Assembly: GCF_017351175.1 (NCBI RefSeq)
Contig: NZ_JAFMPN010000010.1
Location: 124,001 to 188,000 of the forward strand
Direction of reading: 5' to 3'
From: Desulfovibrio sp. Huiquan2017
GTDB lineage: Bacteria; Desulfobacterota; Desulfovibrionia; Desulfovibrionales; Desulfovibrionaceae
Length of the DNA: 64,000 nucleotides
Below are positions 15,007 through 23,511 of this stretch, piece after piece. Under the pieces are notes generated by a model. It made no database searches. It saw nothing but the letters and a program-made list of their open reading frames with translations, and was not told the origin of the DNA. The position numbers and the translations under genes were made by a program. How positions within the stretch are numbered: the first letter of the stretch is position 1; each line of letters starts with the position of its first letter.

Positions 15007-18000
15007 CTAGCTCAGCCAGTCGTCACCCTCCTCGATGGGGGCGAACCCTCGGCGCATGGTGTTTTCGCAAACCAGACGCGGGTCCATGAACTGAAGCAGA
15101 TAGTCCGGGCCGCCGGACTTGGAGCCCACGCCGGACATTTTGAAGCCGCCGAAGGCATGGCGCTCGACCAGCGCGCCCACGGAGTGCTTGTTCAGGTAGA
15201 GGTTGCCCACGCGGAATTCCCTGTAGGCCTGCTCCAAATGGTGCGGGCTGCGGGAATAGACCGCCCCTGTCAGGGCGAACTTGGTGGAATTGGCGATGGC
15301 CAGGGCCTCGTCCATGTCGGCAGCGCGCATGACGGAGAGCACCGGGCCGAAGACCTCTTCCTGGGCGATGCGGTCTTCCCGGGTGATATCCTCGACGATG
15401 GTCAGGGGCACGTAGCAACCGCCCGTGGCCTTGAGGTCGTCGGAGACCTCGCGCTTGACCAGCACCCTGCCCTCCTCCTCGGCGATCTTGACGTAGCGCA
15501 GGACGTTTTTCTGGGCAGCCTTGTCCACCACCGGCCCCATGTAATTGGCCGGGTTCTCGGCCGGGCCGAGCTTGATGGACCGGGCGGCCTCGGCCAGACG
15601 GCCGACGAAGCGGTCGTAAACGGCGTCGAGGACGATGACCCGCGAACAGGCCGAGCACTTCTGGCCCTGGAAGCCGAAGGCGGAATAGAGCACGCCGAGC
15701 ACGGCCTCGTCCAGATCGGCGTCGTCGTCGATGATGGTCGCGTTCTTGCCGCCCATCTCGGCGATGACCCGCTTGCAATGCTGCTGGCCGGGCTGGGCCA
15801 CGGCCGCGCGCTCCTGGATGCGCAAGCCCACTTCCATGGAGCCGGTGAAGGCGATGAGCGCCACGTCCGGGTGGTCCACCAGATGGTCGCCCATGACCGA
15901 CCCCCGGCCCGGGCAATAGTTGAATACACCGTCGGGCAGCCCGGCGGCCTTCCACATGTCCACCAGGGCGCGGCCGACGCAGGAGGACGATCCGGCGGGC
16001 TTGTAGACCACGGGATTGCCGCAGACGATGGCGGCGGAGACCATGCCCACGGAGATGGCCATGGGGAAGTTCCATGGAGCTATGACCGCAGCCACGCCCT
16101 TGCCCTGATAGAAGAGATGGCTCATCTCGCCGGGAGCCCGGCCCATGCGGCGGGGCTTACCCAGACGGATCATCTCGCGGGCGTAGTATTCGAGGAAGTC
16201 GATGGCCTCGCCCACGTCGGCCTGGGCCTGATCCCATTGCTTGCCCACTTCGAGGACCTGGAGGGCGGCCATGTCGTGGACGTTGGCCTTGAGGTACTCA
16301 GCGGCTTTGAGCAGGACCTCGGCGCGCGTCTCGGGGGGCGCATCGCGCCAGGTGAAATACGCCTCGCGGGCGGCTTCCACGGCGCTGTCCACTTCGGCCA
16401 CGCCCGCTTGGCAGACAGTGCCGATGATCTCTTCGGGATTGGCCGGGTTATACGAATCGAGCGTGTCGCCGGTGGTCACGTCCTTGCCGTTGATGAACAG
16501 CGGGACCTGTTTGCCCATGGCCGCGCGGAGCTTGGCGATGGACGCGGGATAGGCCTCGCGCTCGGCCGGGATCGTGAAGTCCACGGGCGGATAGTTCTTG
16601 AACCGGGGCAGCCCTTCCCCTTCCCCGGACTCGGCCTTGCACTTGCCTTCGAGCTGGCGGCGCAGGGTCTCCTGGGGATTTTCCAGAAGGCGGTCCCTGT
16701 CGGCCTCGTCGGCAAAGGTCTGCTTGAGGAAGGATTCGTTGGCCGTGTTTTCGAGCAGGCGGCGGACCAGGTAGGCCATGCCGGGCAACAGGTCGCCGTA
16801 GGGGCAGTAGAGGCGCACGCGCTTGGCCACGTTCTTGAGGCCCTTGCGCACGGGCTCGGCCATGCCGTAGAGGACCTGGAACTCGTAGCGGTCCTCGGGC
16901 ACGTTCAGCTCGGCCGCGTTCTCCATGACCGCCGCAATGGTCCGGATGTTGTGCGAAGCGCAGGCGAAATGGCAGATGTCGTGGTTTTCGAGGATATAAC
17001 GGGCCACGCGCTCGTGGGCCATGTCGGACTCGGGCTTGTAGGTCCAAACGGGCACGGGCCAATCGTTCTGCTTGGCCAGCACGGTCTCGTAGTCCCAATA
17101 GGCGCCCTTGACCAGCCGGATGGAAATGGGGAGGTTGACCCCGCGCGCCCAGTCGATGAGCAGGCGGACGTCTTCGTCCACGGACCGGAGGTAGGCCTGG
17201 AAAACGATGCCCAGGTGCGGGTAGTCCGGGTACTTGAGGCGCAACCGCTTGTACAGCTCCACGGTGGCTTCCTTGTACTTAAGCTGCTCCATGTCGATGC
17301 ACATGAAACCGCCCATCTCCATGACCTTCCTGTAGACCGGCTCGATACTGTGGACCATGCCGTCCACAGTGCCCTCGAAGTCCACGGGCTTGGACTGGGA
17401 ATAGAAGGCGGAGGGCTTGACCGCCACGTTGACCTTGGGGGCCTGGCCCCAGTCCAGGCCACCCTCGCCGCCGCCCAGCGGCTTCCACTTGTCCAATTCC
17501 TTATGGATGGCGTCCAGGACCTCCAGATAGCCGTCGCGGTAGGCGTCGGACTCCACCTCGGACACGGTGGCCTCGCCGAGCAGATCCAGGACAAAGGCGA
17601 ACCCGTCCTTACGCAGTTTTTTGATGCCCTTGACCGCCTCCTTGGCCTCCTGGCCGATAATGAACTGGCGGGCCATGGATTCAATGTTGGCGCGGATGGT
17701 CTTGTGCAGGACCTTGGCCACCAGGCCGCCGCCGAACTTGGTCTTGGTCGCCCCCCACTTGAGCACGTCGGGGATGTTGGAGTCCTCGCCCGCAAAATAT
17801 TCTTCGATATGGCGCGACAGGGATTCCGAGGTGTTCAGGCAGGGAAGAACATCAACGAATCTGAACATCTGGACCTTGAAATCCTCGTTCTTCATGGCCC
17901 AATCCATGACCTTTCCAGTCCACCAGCCTTTGTTGAAAACCGAAGGAGATTCGCCGGAAATGGACGTAAAAAACTCCCTGCCCCGAGCGATAATTCTCGG

Positions 18001-18027
18001 GTCCAGGGAGGTCGGTGTAACGGACAT
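15007..18027 (-). CDS. putA: Bifunctional proline dehydrogenase / L-glutamate gamma-semialdehyde dehydrogenase
   Basis: 1006 residues, two catalytic modules in one chain. The N-terminal half is an FAD proline dehydrogenase barrel (IRLVKGAYWDYE, ENHDICHFACASHNI, RLYCPYGDLLPGM). The C-terminal half is an NAD aldehyde dehydrogenase with catalytic C791 (GQKCSACS) and general base E757 (EMGGKN). Together they oxidise proline to glutamate. No ribbon-helix-helix DNA-binding domain is present at the N-terminus, so it should not repress itself as E. coli PutA does; the Lrp-type gene 17 bases upstream probably takes that role. ATG 18027 has AAGGAG in front. The frame is open to 18351 but that extension is low-complexity and overlaps Lrp. 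Confidence 0.95.
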   Translation of the reverse strand: MSVTPTSLDPRIIARGREFFTSISGESPSVFNKGWWTGKVMDWAMKNEDFKVQMFRFVDVLPCLNTSESLSRHIEEYFAGEDSNIPDVLKWGATKTKFGGGLVAKVLHKTIRANIESMARQFIIGQEAKEAVKGIKKLRKDGFAFVLDLLGEATVSEVESDAYRDGYLEVLDAIHKELDKWKPLGGGEGGLDWGQAPKVNVAVKPSAFYSQSKPVDFEGTVDGMVHSIEPVYRKVMEMGGFMCIDMEQLKYKEATVELYKRLRLKYPDYPHLGIVFQAYLRSVDEDVRLLIDWARGVNLPISIRLVKGAYWDYETVLAKQNDWPVPVWTYKPESDMAHERVARYILENHDICHFACASHNIRTIAAVMENAAELNVPEDRYEFQVLYGMAEPVRKGLKNVAKRVRLYCPYGDLLPGMAYLVRRLLENTANESFLKQTFADEADRDRLLENPQETLRRQLEGKCKAESGEGEGLPRFKNYPPVDFTIPAEREAYPASIAKLRAAMGKQVPLFINGKDVTTGDTLDSYNPANPEEIIGTVCQAGVAEVDSAVEAAREAYFTWRDAPPETRAEVLLKAAEYLKANVHDMAALQVLEVGKQWDQAQADVGEAIDFLEYYAREMIRLGKPRRMGRAPGEMSHLFYQGKGVAAVIAPWNFPMAISVGMVSAAIVCGNPVVYKPAGSSSCVGRALVDMWKAAGLPDGVFNYCPGRGSVMGDHLVDHPDVALIAFTGSMEVGLRIQERAAVAQPGQQHCKRVIAEMGGKNATIIDDDADLDEAVLGVLYSAFGFQGQKCSACSRVIVLDAVYDRFVGRLAEAARSIKLGPAENPANYMGPVVDKAAQKNVLRYVKIAEEEGRVLVKREVSDDLKATGGCYVPLTIVEDITREDRIAQEEVFGPVLSVMRAADMDEALAIANSTKFALTGAVYSRSPHHLEQAYREFRVGNLYLNKHSVGALVERHAFGGFKMSGVGSKSGGPDYLLQFMDPRLVCENTMRRGFAPIEEGDDWLS

Positions 18028-18044
18028 TGTTGGCTCCTTGCGTT

Positions 18045-18518
18045 CTAGTCGTTTTCGTGAGGTAGCGGTATGACCCGTGATTCCTTGACCGTGGTCAGGA
18101 CGATGGTCGAATTGGTGTCCCGAACCGGCCCGAGCGTGCCGAACTTGGCCAGAGTCGCCTGCAAGGCTTCGGTGTCTTCCACCCTGACCTTGACCAGGTA
18201 CGAATCCCGCCCGGCCGTGTAATGGACTTCCAGGACCTCCGGAAATTCCGCCAGCTTCTGACCGACCTCGGTGGCGCCCACCCCCTCTTCCACCCGAATG
18301 GAAGTGAAGGCCGTCAGCCCCCGGCCCAGTGCTTTGTGGTTGACAATACATTCATAGCCCTTGATGATGTCGCCCTTCCTCAACTTGCGCACGCGCTCAA
18401 GCACGGCCGAGGGAGCCTTGCCGACTTTTCGGGCTATTTCGGCATTGGAAATCTTCCCGTCTTCCTGAAGTATATTCAGTATTTCCAAATCCAGTTTGTC
18501 AATCTTTCTGATATTCAT
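18045..18518 (-). CDS. Lrp/AsnC family transcriptional regulator
   Basis: 157 residues from ATG 18518. It has an N-terminal winged helix-turn-helix (KLDLEILNILQEDGKISNAEIARKVGKAP, split at the turn) and a C-terminal RAM/AsnC ligand-binding fold with the GRDSYLVKVRV effector-site strand. It is 17 bases upstream of putA in the same direction, so it probably senses an amino acid, proline being the obvious guess, and controls that operon. An in-frame ATG at 18545 would add nine residues. Neither start has a good ribosome site; a TTGACA at 18555-18550 would place transcription start close to 18518, so a leaderless message is possible. Confidence 0.9.
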   Translation of the reverse strand: MNIRKIDKLDLEILNILQEDGKISNAEIARKVGKAPSAVLERVRKLRKGDIIKGYECIVNHKALGRGLTAFTSIRVEEGVGATEVGQKLAEFPEVLEVHYTAGRDSYLVKVRVEDTEALQATLAKFGTLGPVRDTNSTIVLTTVKESRVIPLPHEND

Positions 18519-18623
18519 GGTATAAAGAAATAATATTCTTTCCATTTTCTGTCAAGCGCCTCGGCGCGCCCGGGCCGCCGCCCGCGCACATACGACTTTT
18601 CTTTTCCCCTTTCCTCGGATAAT

Positions 18624-18652
18624 CTGACAAATCGATATGTTCGACCGATAAT
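18624..18652 (+). promoter_or_regulatory. Promoter of the mla operon
   Basis: CTGACA (18624-18629), a 17-base spacer and GATAAT (18647-18652), each five of six to consensus. The start would be near 18660, leaving a 20-base leader with AAGGAA before the mlaE ATG. The octamer GATAATCT occurs twice in the stretch (from 18618 and from 18647). The left part of this intergenic region (18546-18600) is extremely GC-rich and otherwise featureless. Confidence 0.7.
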
Positions 18653-18680
18653 CTCGGGACATTGCAAGGAACCGCACCGC

Positions 18681-19826
18681 ATGGCCACCACCAACAAACG
18701 CAGCCCAACCGACGCCCGGGTCGCCCTTTCCACCCGGAACGGCGGCTTGGTCCTGGCCCTGTCCGGCCGTCTGGACGCGACCGGAACCGCCGCCATCTGG
18801 AATGACGTCGTCAAAGGCGCGTCCTCGGCGGGCTTCACTCGGCTGACCGCCGACTGCGCGGGCGTGACCTACATGGACGGTTCGGGTGTGGCCCTGCTGC
18901 TCAAGCTCAAGGAACTGTGCGCCGAGAAACGGGCCGCCATAGACCTGACCAACCTGCGCGACGAGGACCGCAGGCTGATCGGCCTGACCTGGGACTCGAT
19001 CCTGCCCAAGTGGCGGGACAGCGAGCGCGAACAGCGCGGGCTGGCCGAATCCCTGAGCGTGACGGGTAATGAATTGCGGCAGGGCCTCCGGGCGATGATC
19101 GCCTTTGTGGGCGAGTCTTTTTCCCTGCTCGGCCAGACGGCAGCGCATCCGACCCGGGTACGCTGGAAGGACATAATCCTCTCGTGCATCAACGTGGGCG
19201 TGGACTCCATGTTCATCATCGTGCTCATCGGCTTTCTCATGGGACTGATCCTGTCCTTCCAATCGGCCATCAGCCTCCAGCGGTTCGGCGGCGAGATATT
19301 CGTCCCCAACATGCTCGGCCTGGTCATGTTCCGCGAGATGGGACCGCTGGTCACCTCCATCCTCCTGGCAGCGCGATCCGGCTCGGCCTTCGCCGCCGAG
19401 ATCGGGACCATGAAGATCAACGAGGAACTGGACGCCCTGACCACCATGGGACTCTCGCCCATGCGCTTCCTGGTGGTCCCCAAACTGCTGGCAACCATGT
19501 GCATGGTTCCCCTGATGACCATGTTCTTCAATCTGGCCAGCCTGGTGGGCGGCGCCCTGGTCATGCTCTCCATGGGCTACCCCCTGGTTACCTTCACCTC
19601 GCGCGTCTTCGCCAACGTGAGCGCAACCGACTTCTGGGGCGGCATGGCCAAGGGGTTGGTCTTCAGCTTTCTGGTGGCGGGCATCGGCTGCCTGCGCGGC
19701 ATGCAGACCCGGTCCGGGGCCAGCGCAGTGGGACTGTCCACCACCAGCGCCGTGGTCTCGGGCATCATCCTCATAGCCTTCGCCGACGGCCTGTTCGCCG
19801 TGGCGTACTATTATTTAGGAATATAG
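18681..19826 (+). CDS. mlaE: Phospholipid/toluene ABC transporter permease MlaE with fused N-terminal STAS domain
   Basis: 381 residues. Residues 14-110 are a STAS domain (GGLVLALSGRLDATGT, CAGVTYMDGSGVALLLKLK). Residues 120-381 are the MlaE permease with about five or six membrane helices and the family stretch EIGTMKINEELDALTTMGL. In E. coli the STAS protein MlaB is separate; here the two are one polypeptide. The transporter moves phospholipids between the outer and inner membranes to keep outer-membrane asymmetry. First gene of a five-gene operon with mlaF, mlaD, a lipoprotein and darP. Confidence 0.93.
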   Translation: MATTNKRSPTDARVALSTRNGGLVLALSGRLDATGTAAIWNDVVKGASSAGFTRLTADCAGVTYMDGSGVALLLKLKELCAEKRAAIDLTNLRDEDRRLIGLTWDSILPKWRDSEREQRGLAESLSVTGNELRQGLRAMIAFVGESFSLLGQTAAHPTRVRWKDIILSCINVGVDSMFIIVLIGFLMGLILSFQSAISLQRFGGEIFVPNMLGLVMFREMGPLVTSILLAARSGSAFAAEIGTMKINEELDALTTMGLSPMRFLVVPKLLATMCMVPLMTMFFNLASLVGGALVMLSMGYPLVTFTSRVFANVSATDFWGGMAKGLVFSFLVAGIGCLRGMQTRSGASAVGLSTTSAVVSGIILIAFADGLFAVAYYYLGI

Positions 19827-19835
19827 GCGGGCGCC

Positions 19836-20639
19836 ATGGCGGACAATATCCCGGTCATCAGCGTGCGCAACCTGACCTGCGGCTATGACGGCGTGGTCAT
19901 CGTGGACAACGCGACCTTCGACATCCGCCGGGGCGAGGTCTTCATCATCCTCGGTGGTTCGGGCTGCGGCAAGTCCACCCTGCTCAAGAACATGATCGGC
20001 CTGATCGAGCCCATGGCGGGCCAGATATTCTTCGACGGAGAGGAGCTGACGGCCGCCTCGGACGAGATGCGCCAGACGATCATCCGCAAGTTCGGGGTGA
20101 TGTACCAGATGGGCGCCCTGTTCGGCTCCATGTCCGTACTCCAGAACATCATGCTGCCCCTTGAGGAATTCACGGACCTGCCCGCTGACGCCATCGAGAT
20201 CATCGCCAAGTCCAAGCTGGCCATGGTGGACATGGAAAAGGCGGCTTACAAAATGCCTGCCGCCCTGTCCGGGGGCATGAAGAAACGCGCGGCCATCGCC
20301 CGCGCCATGGCGCTCGACCCCCGCATCCTCTTCTTGGACGAGCCCGGCGCGGGACTTGATCCCATCTCCAGCGCGATCCTGGACGAGCTCATCCTCGACC
20401 TCGCCAAGAACCTGGGCATCACCTTCGTCATCGTCACCCATGAGCTCGAAAGCATTTACAAAATAGCGGATCGAGTTATCATGCTCGACAAGGATGTCAA
20501 ATCCATCGTGGCCGAAGGCGACCCACGCGTGCTGCGCGACACATCGGAAAACCCGTTCGTCAAACGCTTTTTTCTCCGGCAACCCGACATCGACATCCCC
20601 GGCCACGGTCCGGACGGACAACCGGCAGCCCAAGGATAG
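19836..20639 (+). CDS. mlaF: ABC transporter ATP-binding protein MlaF
   Basis: 267-residue ATPase that powers the MlaE permease. Walker A GGSGCGKS (about 43-50), signature LSGGMKKR, Walker B ILFLDEPGAGLDP and the switch histidine in IVTHELESI are all intact. The gene starts nine bases after mlaE and ends three bases before mlaD, so expression is coupled. Confidence 0.94.
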   Translation: MADNIPVISVRNLTCGYDGVVIVDNATFDIRRGEVFIILGGSGCGKSTLLKNMIGLIEPMAGQIFFDGEELTAASDEMRQTIIRKFGVMYQMGALFGSMSVLQNIMLPLEEFTDLPADAIEIIAKSKLAMVDMEKAAYKMPAALSGGMKKRAAIARAMALDPRILFLDEPGAGLDPISSAILDELILDLAKNLGITFVIVTHELESIYKIADRVIMLDKDVKSIVAEGDPRVLRDTSENPFVKRFFLRQPDIDIPGHGPDGQPAAQG

Positions 20640-20642
20640 GTA

Positions 20643-21794
20643 ATGATACGCAAAAGAGACTACTTCAAGCTCGGCCTGTACATAGTTCTCGGCACCGGCA
20701 TGCTCCTGGCGGTCGTGGTCATCCTCGGAGCCGGGCACTATTTCCAGACCACCTTCCCCATGGAGACCTATTTCGACGAATCGGTCAACGGGCTTTCCGT
20801 GGGCTCCCCGGTGAAACTGCGCGGCGTTCAGGTGGGCCGCGTGGCCGAAATCAACTTCGTATCCAACATCTACCACAACGCCAAATCGCCCCAGTCGCGC
20901 TACGTCTACGTCCGTTGCGAGATCAACCCGGACCTGTTCCGGGAGATGACCGACAAAGAGTTCATCTCCCATGTCGAGACGGAAGCCAAGCGCGGCATGC
21001 GCATCAGGCCCACTTCGCTCGGCCTGACCGGCCAACTCTTCCTGAACACGGTCTACCAGGACCCCAAGAATAATCCGCCCCTGGGCATCAGCTGGACCCC
21101 GGAATACGCGTACATTCCGGCCGTGCCCTCCACCTTGAGCCGGGTCGAGGAGGCCGTGACCAACATCAGCAAGACTCTGAGCGGCCTGAAACAGGAAGAC
21201 CTCGAATCAATCATCACGGATGTCAAATCCATCGTCGGAACGCTCAATGACTTCATGAAGACCGAGGGCGGCCGGGAAGCGGGCAATCGCCTGCTCGCCA
21301 TCCTCCAGTCCACCCAGGGCATCCTGGCCCAGACCGACAAGTTGCTCGGCGATCCGGCGACCAAGACCCTCATCCCGCATGCGGCCTCCATCCTGTCCAA
21401 CGTCGATCGCATCACCACCGAATCGGCGGACGACATCATCAAGGCTGCTTCCGAGACCCGGCAGGCCATCGCCAGCTTCAAGCAGGCCTCCCAGGTCCTG
21501 AGCAAGACCCTGACCGACCCGCGCATGGACAAGGCCATGGGCGAGATCGCCCCATCCCTGGAAAACATCTCCAAGGCCTCGACTGACCTGGCCGCCGCAG
21601 TATCCAAGGTCCATGCCCTGGTCAACCGCCTCAACGGCGTGCTCGCCTCCCAGGAGGCCAACGTCCGGTCCATCGTCGAGGATACCAGGGAAGCCATGCA
21701 GAACGTCAAGGAACTCACGGACGAGGCCAAACGGTACCCGTCCGGCATGATATTCGGCAACCCGCCGAGCAAATCCAATCCCGAAGGCAACTAG
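20643..21794 (+). CDS. mlaD: MCE-domain phospholipid-binding protein MlaD
   Basis: 383 residues. A single N-terminal membrane anchor (about 9-28) is followed by an MCE domain (SVNGLSVGSPVKLRGVQVGRVAEI, about 48-71, then to about 145) and a long C-terminal helical region with coiled-coil character. In the family, MlaD hexamers form the periplasmic channel on MlaFE that carries lipid. The C-terminal extension is about twice E. coli MlaD's total length, as in MCE proteins that build longer tunnels or shafts. Confidence 0.92.
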   Translation: MIRKRDYFKLGLYIVLGTGMLLAVVVILGAGHYFQTTFPMETYFDESVNGLSVGSPVKLRGVQVGRVAEINFVSNIYHNAKSPQSRYVYVRCEINPDLFREMTDKEFISHVETEAKRGMRIRPTSLGLTGQLFLNTVYQDPKNNPPLGISWTPEYAYIPAVPSTLSRVEEAVTNISKTLSGLKQEDLESIITDVKSIVGTLNDFMKTEGGREAGNRLLAILQSTQGILAQTDKLLGDPATKTLIPHAASILSNVDRITTESADDIIKAASETRQAIASFKQASQVLSKTLTDPRMDKAMGEIAPSLENISKASTDLAAAVSKVHALVNRLNGVLASQEANVRSIVEDTREAMQNVKELTDEAKRYPSGMIFGNPPSKSNPEGN

Positions 21795-21806
21795 GCGGTA
21801 CCCGTC

Positions 21807-22424
21807 ATGAAACGACACGCCATCCTCATCGCACTCCTGGTCACGGCCCTGGCCGCTTCGGCCTGCGTCAAGCTGGGCGCCCGGCCCCTGGAAAAACGGT
21901 ACTATCAGATAGCCCCCGCGCGCACCGCCACCAAGGCGGCCGCACCCCGCAAACTCGTGCTCATGGTCCGGCGGCTGTCCGTCTCGGACCTCTACAACAC
22001 CCGCGAGCTGGTCTACCGATCCCCCGAGGAACGCATCGACTCCGACTTCTACAACCTCTTCTTCGTCAGCCCGTCCAACATGCTGACCACGGAACTGCGC
22101 CGTTGGCTGCGCGAATCCGGGCAGTTTAAGCACATCATCGAGCCGGGCAGCATCGCCGTGCCCGATCTGACCCTGGAGGGTACGGTCAACGCCCTGTACG
22201 GCGACTACACCTCCGACCGGCCCGCCGCCGTGGTCGAGATGCAGTTTTTCGCGGTGGACGAGTCCACGGCCGAAAACGATATCGTCTTCTCCGGCTCCTA
22301 CGCCGAACGCGTCCCCCTTGCCGACAGCTCCCCACAGGCCCTGGTCAAAGCCTTGACCCAGGGCGTGGAAGCCGTGTTCACTTCCCTTGAATCCGACCTG
22401 GCCGCCGCGCCGCTCAAAAACTGA
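21807..22424 (+). CDS. ABC-type transport auxiliary lipoprotein (PqiC/ABC_trans_aux type)
   Basis: 205 residues. The signal sequence ends in a lipobox (ALAASAC, Cys20), giving an outer- or inner-membrane anchored lipoprotein. The mature part shows the family pattern of an early YYQIAP strand and a DLYNTRELVYRSPEERIDSDFYN segment (split here for length: DLYNTRELVYR then IDSDFYN). Family members partner MCE transporters, which agrees with its place behind mlaEFD. No mlaC homologue is present, so this may be the outer-membrane-side partner. Confidence 0.85.
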   Translation: MKRHAILIALLVTALAASACVKLGARPLEKRYYQIAPARTATKAAAPRKLVLMVRRLSVSDLYNTRELVYRSPEERIDSDFYNLFFVSPSNMLTTELRRWLRESGQFKHIIEPGSIAVPDLTLEGTVNALYGDYTSDRPAAVVEMQFFAVDESTAENDIVFSGSYAERVPLADSSPQALVKALTQGVEAVFTSLESDLAAAPLKN

Positions 22425-22948
22425 TGGCCAAAAAATCAACATACCGTCCCGAGGAATTCGACGAGATCGACGACCGCCCGAGCCGCTCTCAGCTCAAACG
22501 CGACATGGCCGCCCTGCAACAGCTCGGGGCCGACCTGGCCGCCTTGGGCGACAAAGTCGTCAAAGAGGCGGGCCTGCCTCCGGAAGTGGAAAAGGCCCTG
22601 CTGCTCATCAAAACCATCACCAAGCACGAGGCCAGACGCCGCCACATGCAGTACGTGGGCAAACTCATGCGCACCTTCGACACCTCCCGCGTCCGCGACC
22701 TGGTCGAAGCCGCCCAACTCGGCCACACGGTCAAGACCGAGGCCTTCAAGCGCGTCGAAGCCCTGCGCGACCGTCTCTTGGGTGGCGACGACGACCTGCT
22801 GCAAGAGTTGTTCGACAATCACCCCGACCAAGGCCAGCGCCTCCGCCAACTGACCCTCGGCGCGCGCCGCGAAAAAGCGGCGGGCAAACCCCCTCGGGAT
22901 GCCAGGGCCCTCTTCCGCCTGCTGCGCGACCTCCAGGGCGAAGCATAG
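22424..22948 (+). CDS. darP: Ribosome biogenesis factor DarP (YjgA/DUF615 family)
   Basis: 174 residues, helical and highly charged. PSRSQLKRDMAALQQLGADL near the N-terminus and KHEARRRHMQYVGKLMR (about 66-82) are the family's recognisable segments. E. coli YjgA associates with pre-50S subunits. The ATG overlaps the lipoprotein stop (TGATG), so it is translationally coupled to the mla operon although the functions look unrelated. Confidence 0.88.
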   Translation: MAKKSTYRPEEFDEIDDRPSRSQLKRDMAALQQLGADLAALGDKVVKEAGLPPEVEKALLLIKTITKHEARRRHMQYVGKLMRTFDTSRVRDLVEAAQLGHTVKTEAFKRVEALRDRLLGGDDDLLQELFDNHPDQGQRLRQLTLGARREKAAGKPPRDARALFRLLRDLQGEA

Positions 22949-22969
22949 CCCTTCCGACGACCGGGAAAC

Positions 22970-23008
22970 AAAAAAAAACAACCCCATGGGTCTTGACGGC
23001 GGGGGTTG
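22970..23008 (-). terminator. Minus-strand intrinsic terminator with no nearby minus-strand gene
   Basis: On the minus strand CAACCCC pairs with GGGGTTG around a 16-base loop and is followed by nine T residues (plus-strand A run 22970-22978). The nearest minus-strand gene upstream is mqnD, over 1.4 kb away, so this would stop antisense transcription coming through the EamA and zinc-ribbon genes. It may also help end the mla operon on the plus strand. Confidence 0.5.
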
Positions 23009-23072
23009 AGGGATTATTTTGTATCATTGAATAAATGACGGCCTGATCCGCCGCACGCAAGGAGATACAGAG

Positions 23073-23342
23073 ATGGTTATCCATGAATACGCCGGCATCG
23101 TCACCGAGTTGCCCGACAGAGACTGCCCGCACTGTGGCAAGCGGCTGGACGCCTGGCTCGCACCCCCCGAAACCGGTTGGGGTGTCATCCTCATCTGCAA
23201 CAACAACAATTGCCCGCACTACCTCGGTTCCGAGGGAGACATACTGAACAAGCGCGACGATTCCCACCTGGGCTGCCGCTATGCCGAAAACCCGGACAAC
23301 GGCTTCAAGCCCGTCAACGTCCTGGCCGTCTGCCCCCACTAG
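23073..23342 (+). CDS. Small zinc-ribbon-like protein, unknown function
   Basis: 89 residues. CPHCGK (about 18-23) and CNNNNCPH (about 42-49), with a further late cysteine pair, give a likely zinc-binding ribbon, somewhat like Ogr/Delta-type fingers. No catalytic motif. ATG 23073 follows GGAGATACAGAG. A TTGACG (22993) and TATTTT (23015) 16 bases apart may form its promoter. It stands alone between a terminator and a stable hairpin, so it is a single-gene unit. I do not know its role. Confidence 0.75.
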   Translation: MVIHEYAGIVTELPDRDCPHCGKRLDAWLAPPETGWGVILICNNNNCPHYLGSEGDILNKRDDSHLGCRYAENPDNGFKPVNVLAVCPH

Positions 23343-23363
23343 GGCAAACATTTCATAGAACAC

Positions 23364-23401
23364 CGTGAAAAGGGTCCGGCGAAAGCGGGGCCCTTTTCAC
23401 G
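23364..23401 (+). terminator. Strong hairpin after the zinc-ribbon gene
   Basis: A perfect 11-bp stem CGTGAAAAGGG (23364-23374) / CCCTTTTCACG (23391-23401), extended inside by CC/GG and GC-GAAA-GC. Only three T residues follow, so termination may be partial or the stem may protect the 3' end. The remaining bases to 23511 hold nothing recognisable apart from the next ribosome site. Confidence 0.6.
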
Positions 23402-23511
23402 TTTCGGCCACCGGACGCCGATGATCTCCATCCGAATAAATGATGGCGGACGCCATTCCCATCACCTGGCAACAATGGTAGATGATCCGATCACATCCGC
23501 AGGAGTCGCAT

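Noticed and set aside
14890-18048. A plus-strand open frame of 1052 codons opposite putA
   Set aside because: Antisense shadow; the minus strand carries both PutA catalytic domains with intact active sites.
18028-18351. A 108-residue N-terminal extension of PutA
   Set aside because: It overlaps the Lrp gene in another frame, is Gly/His/Arg-rich low complexity, and AAGGAG marks ATG 18027.
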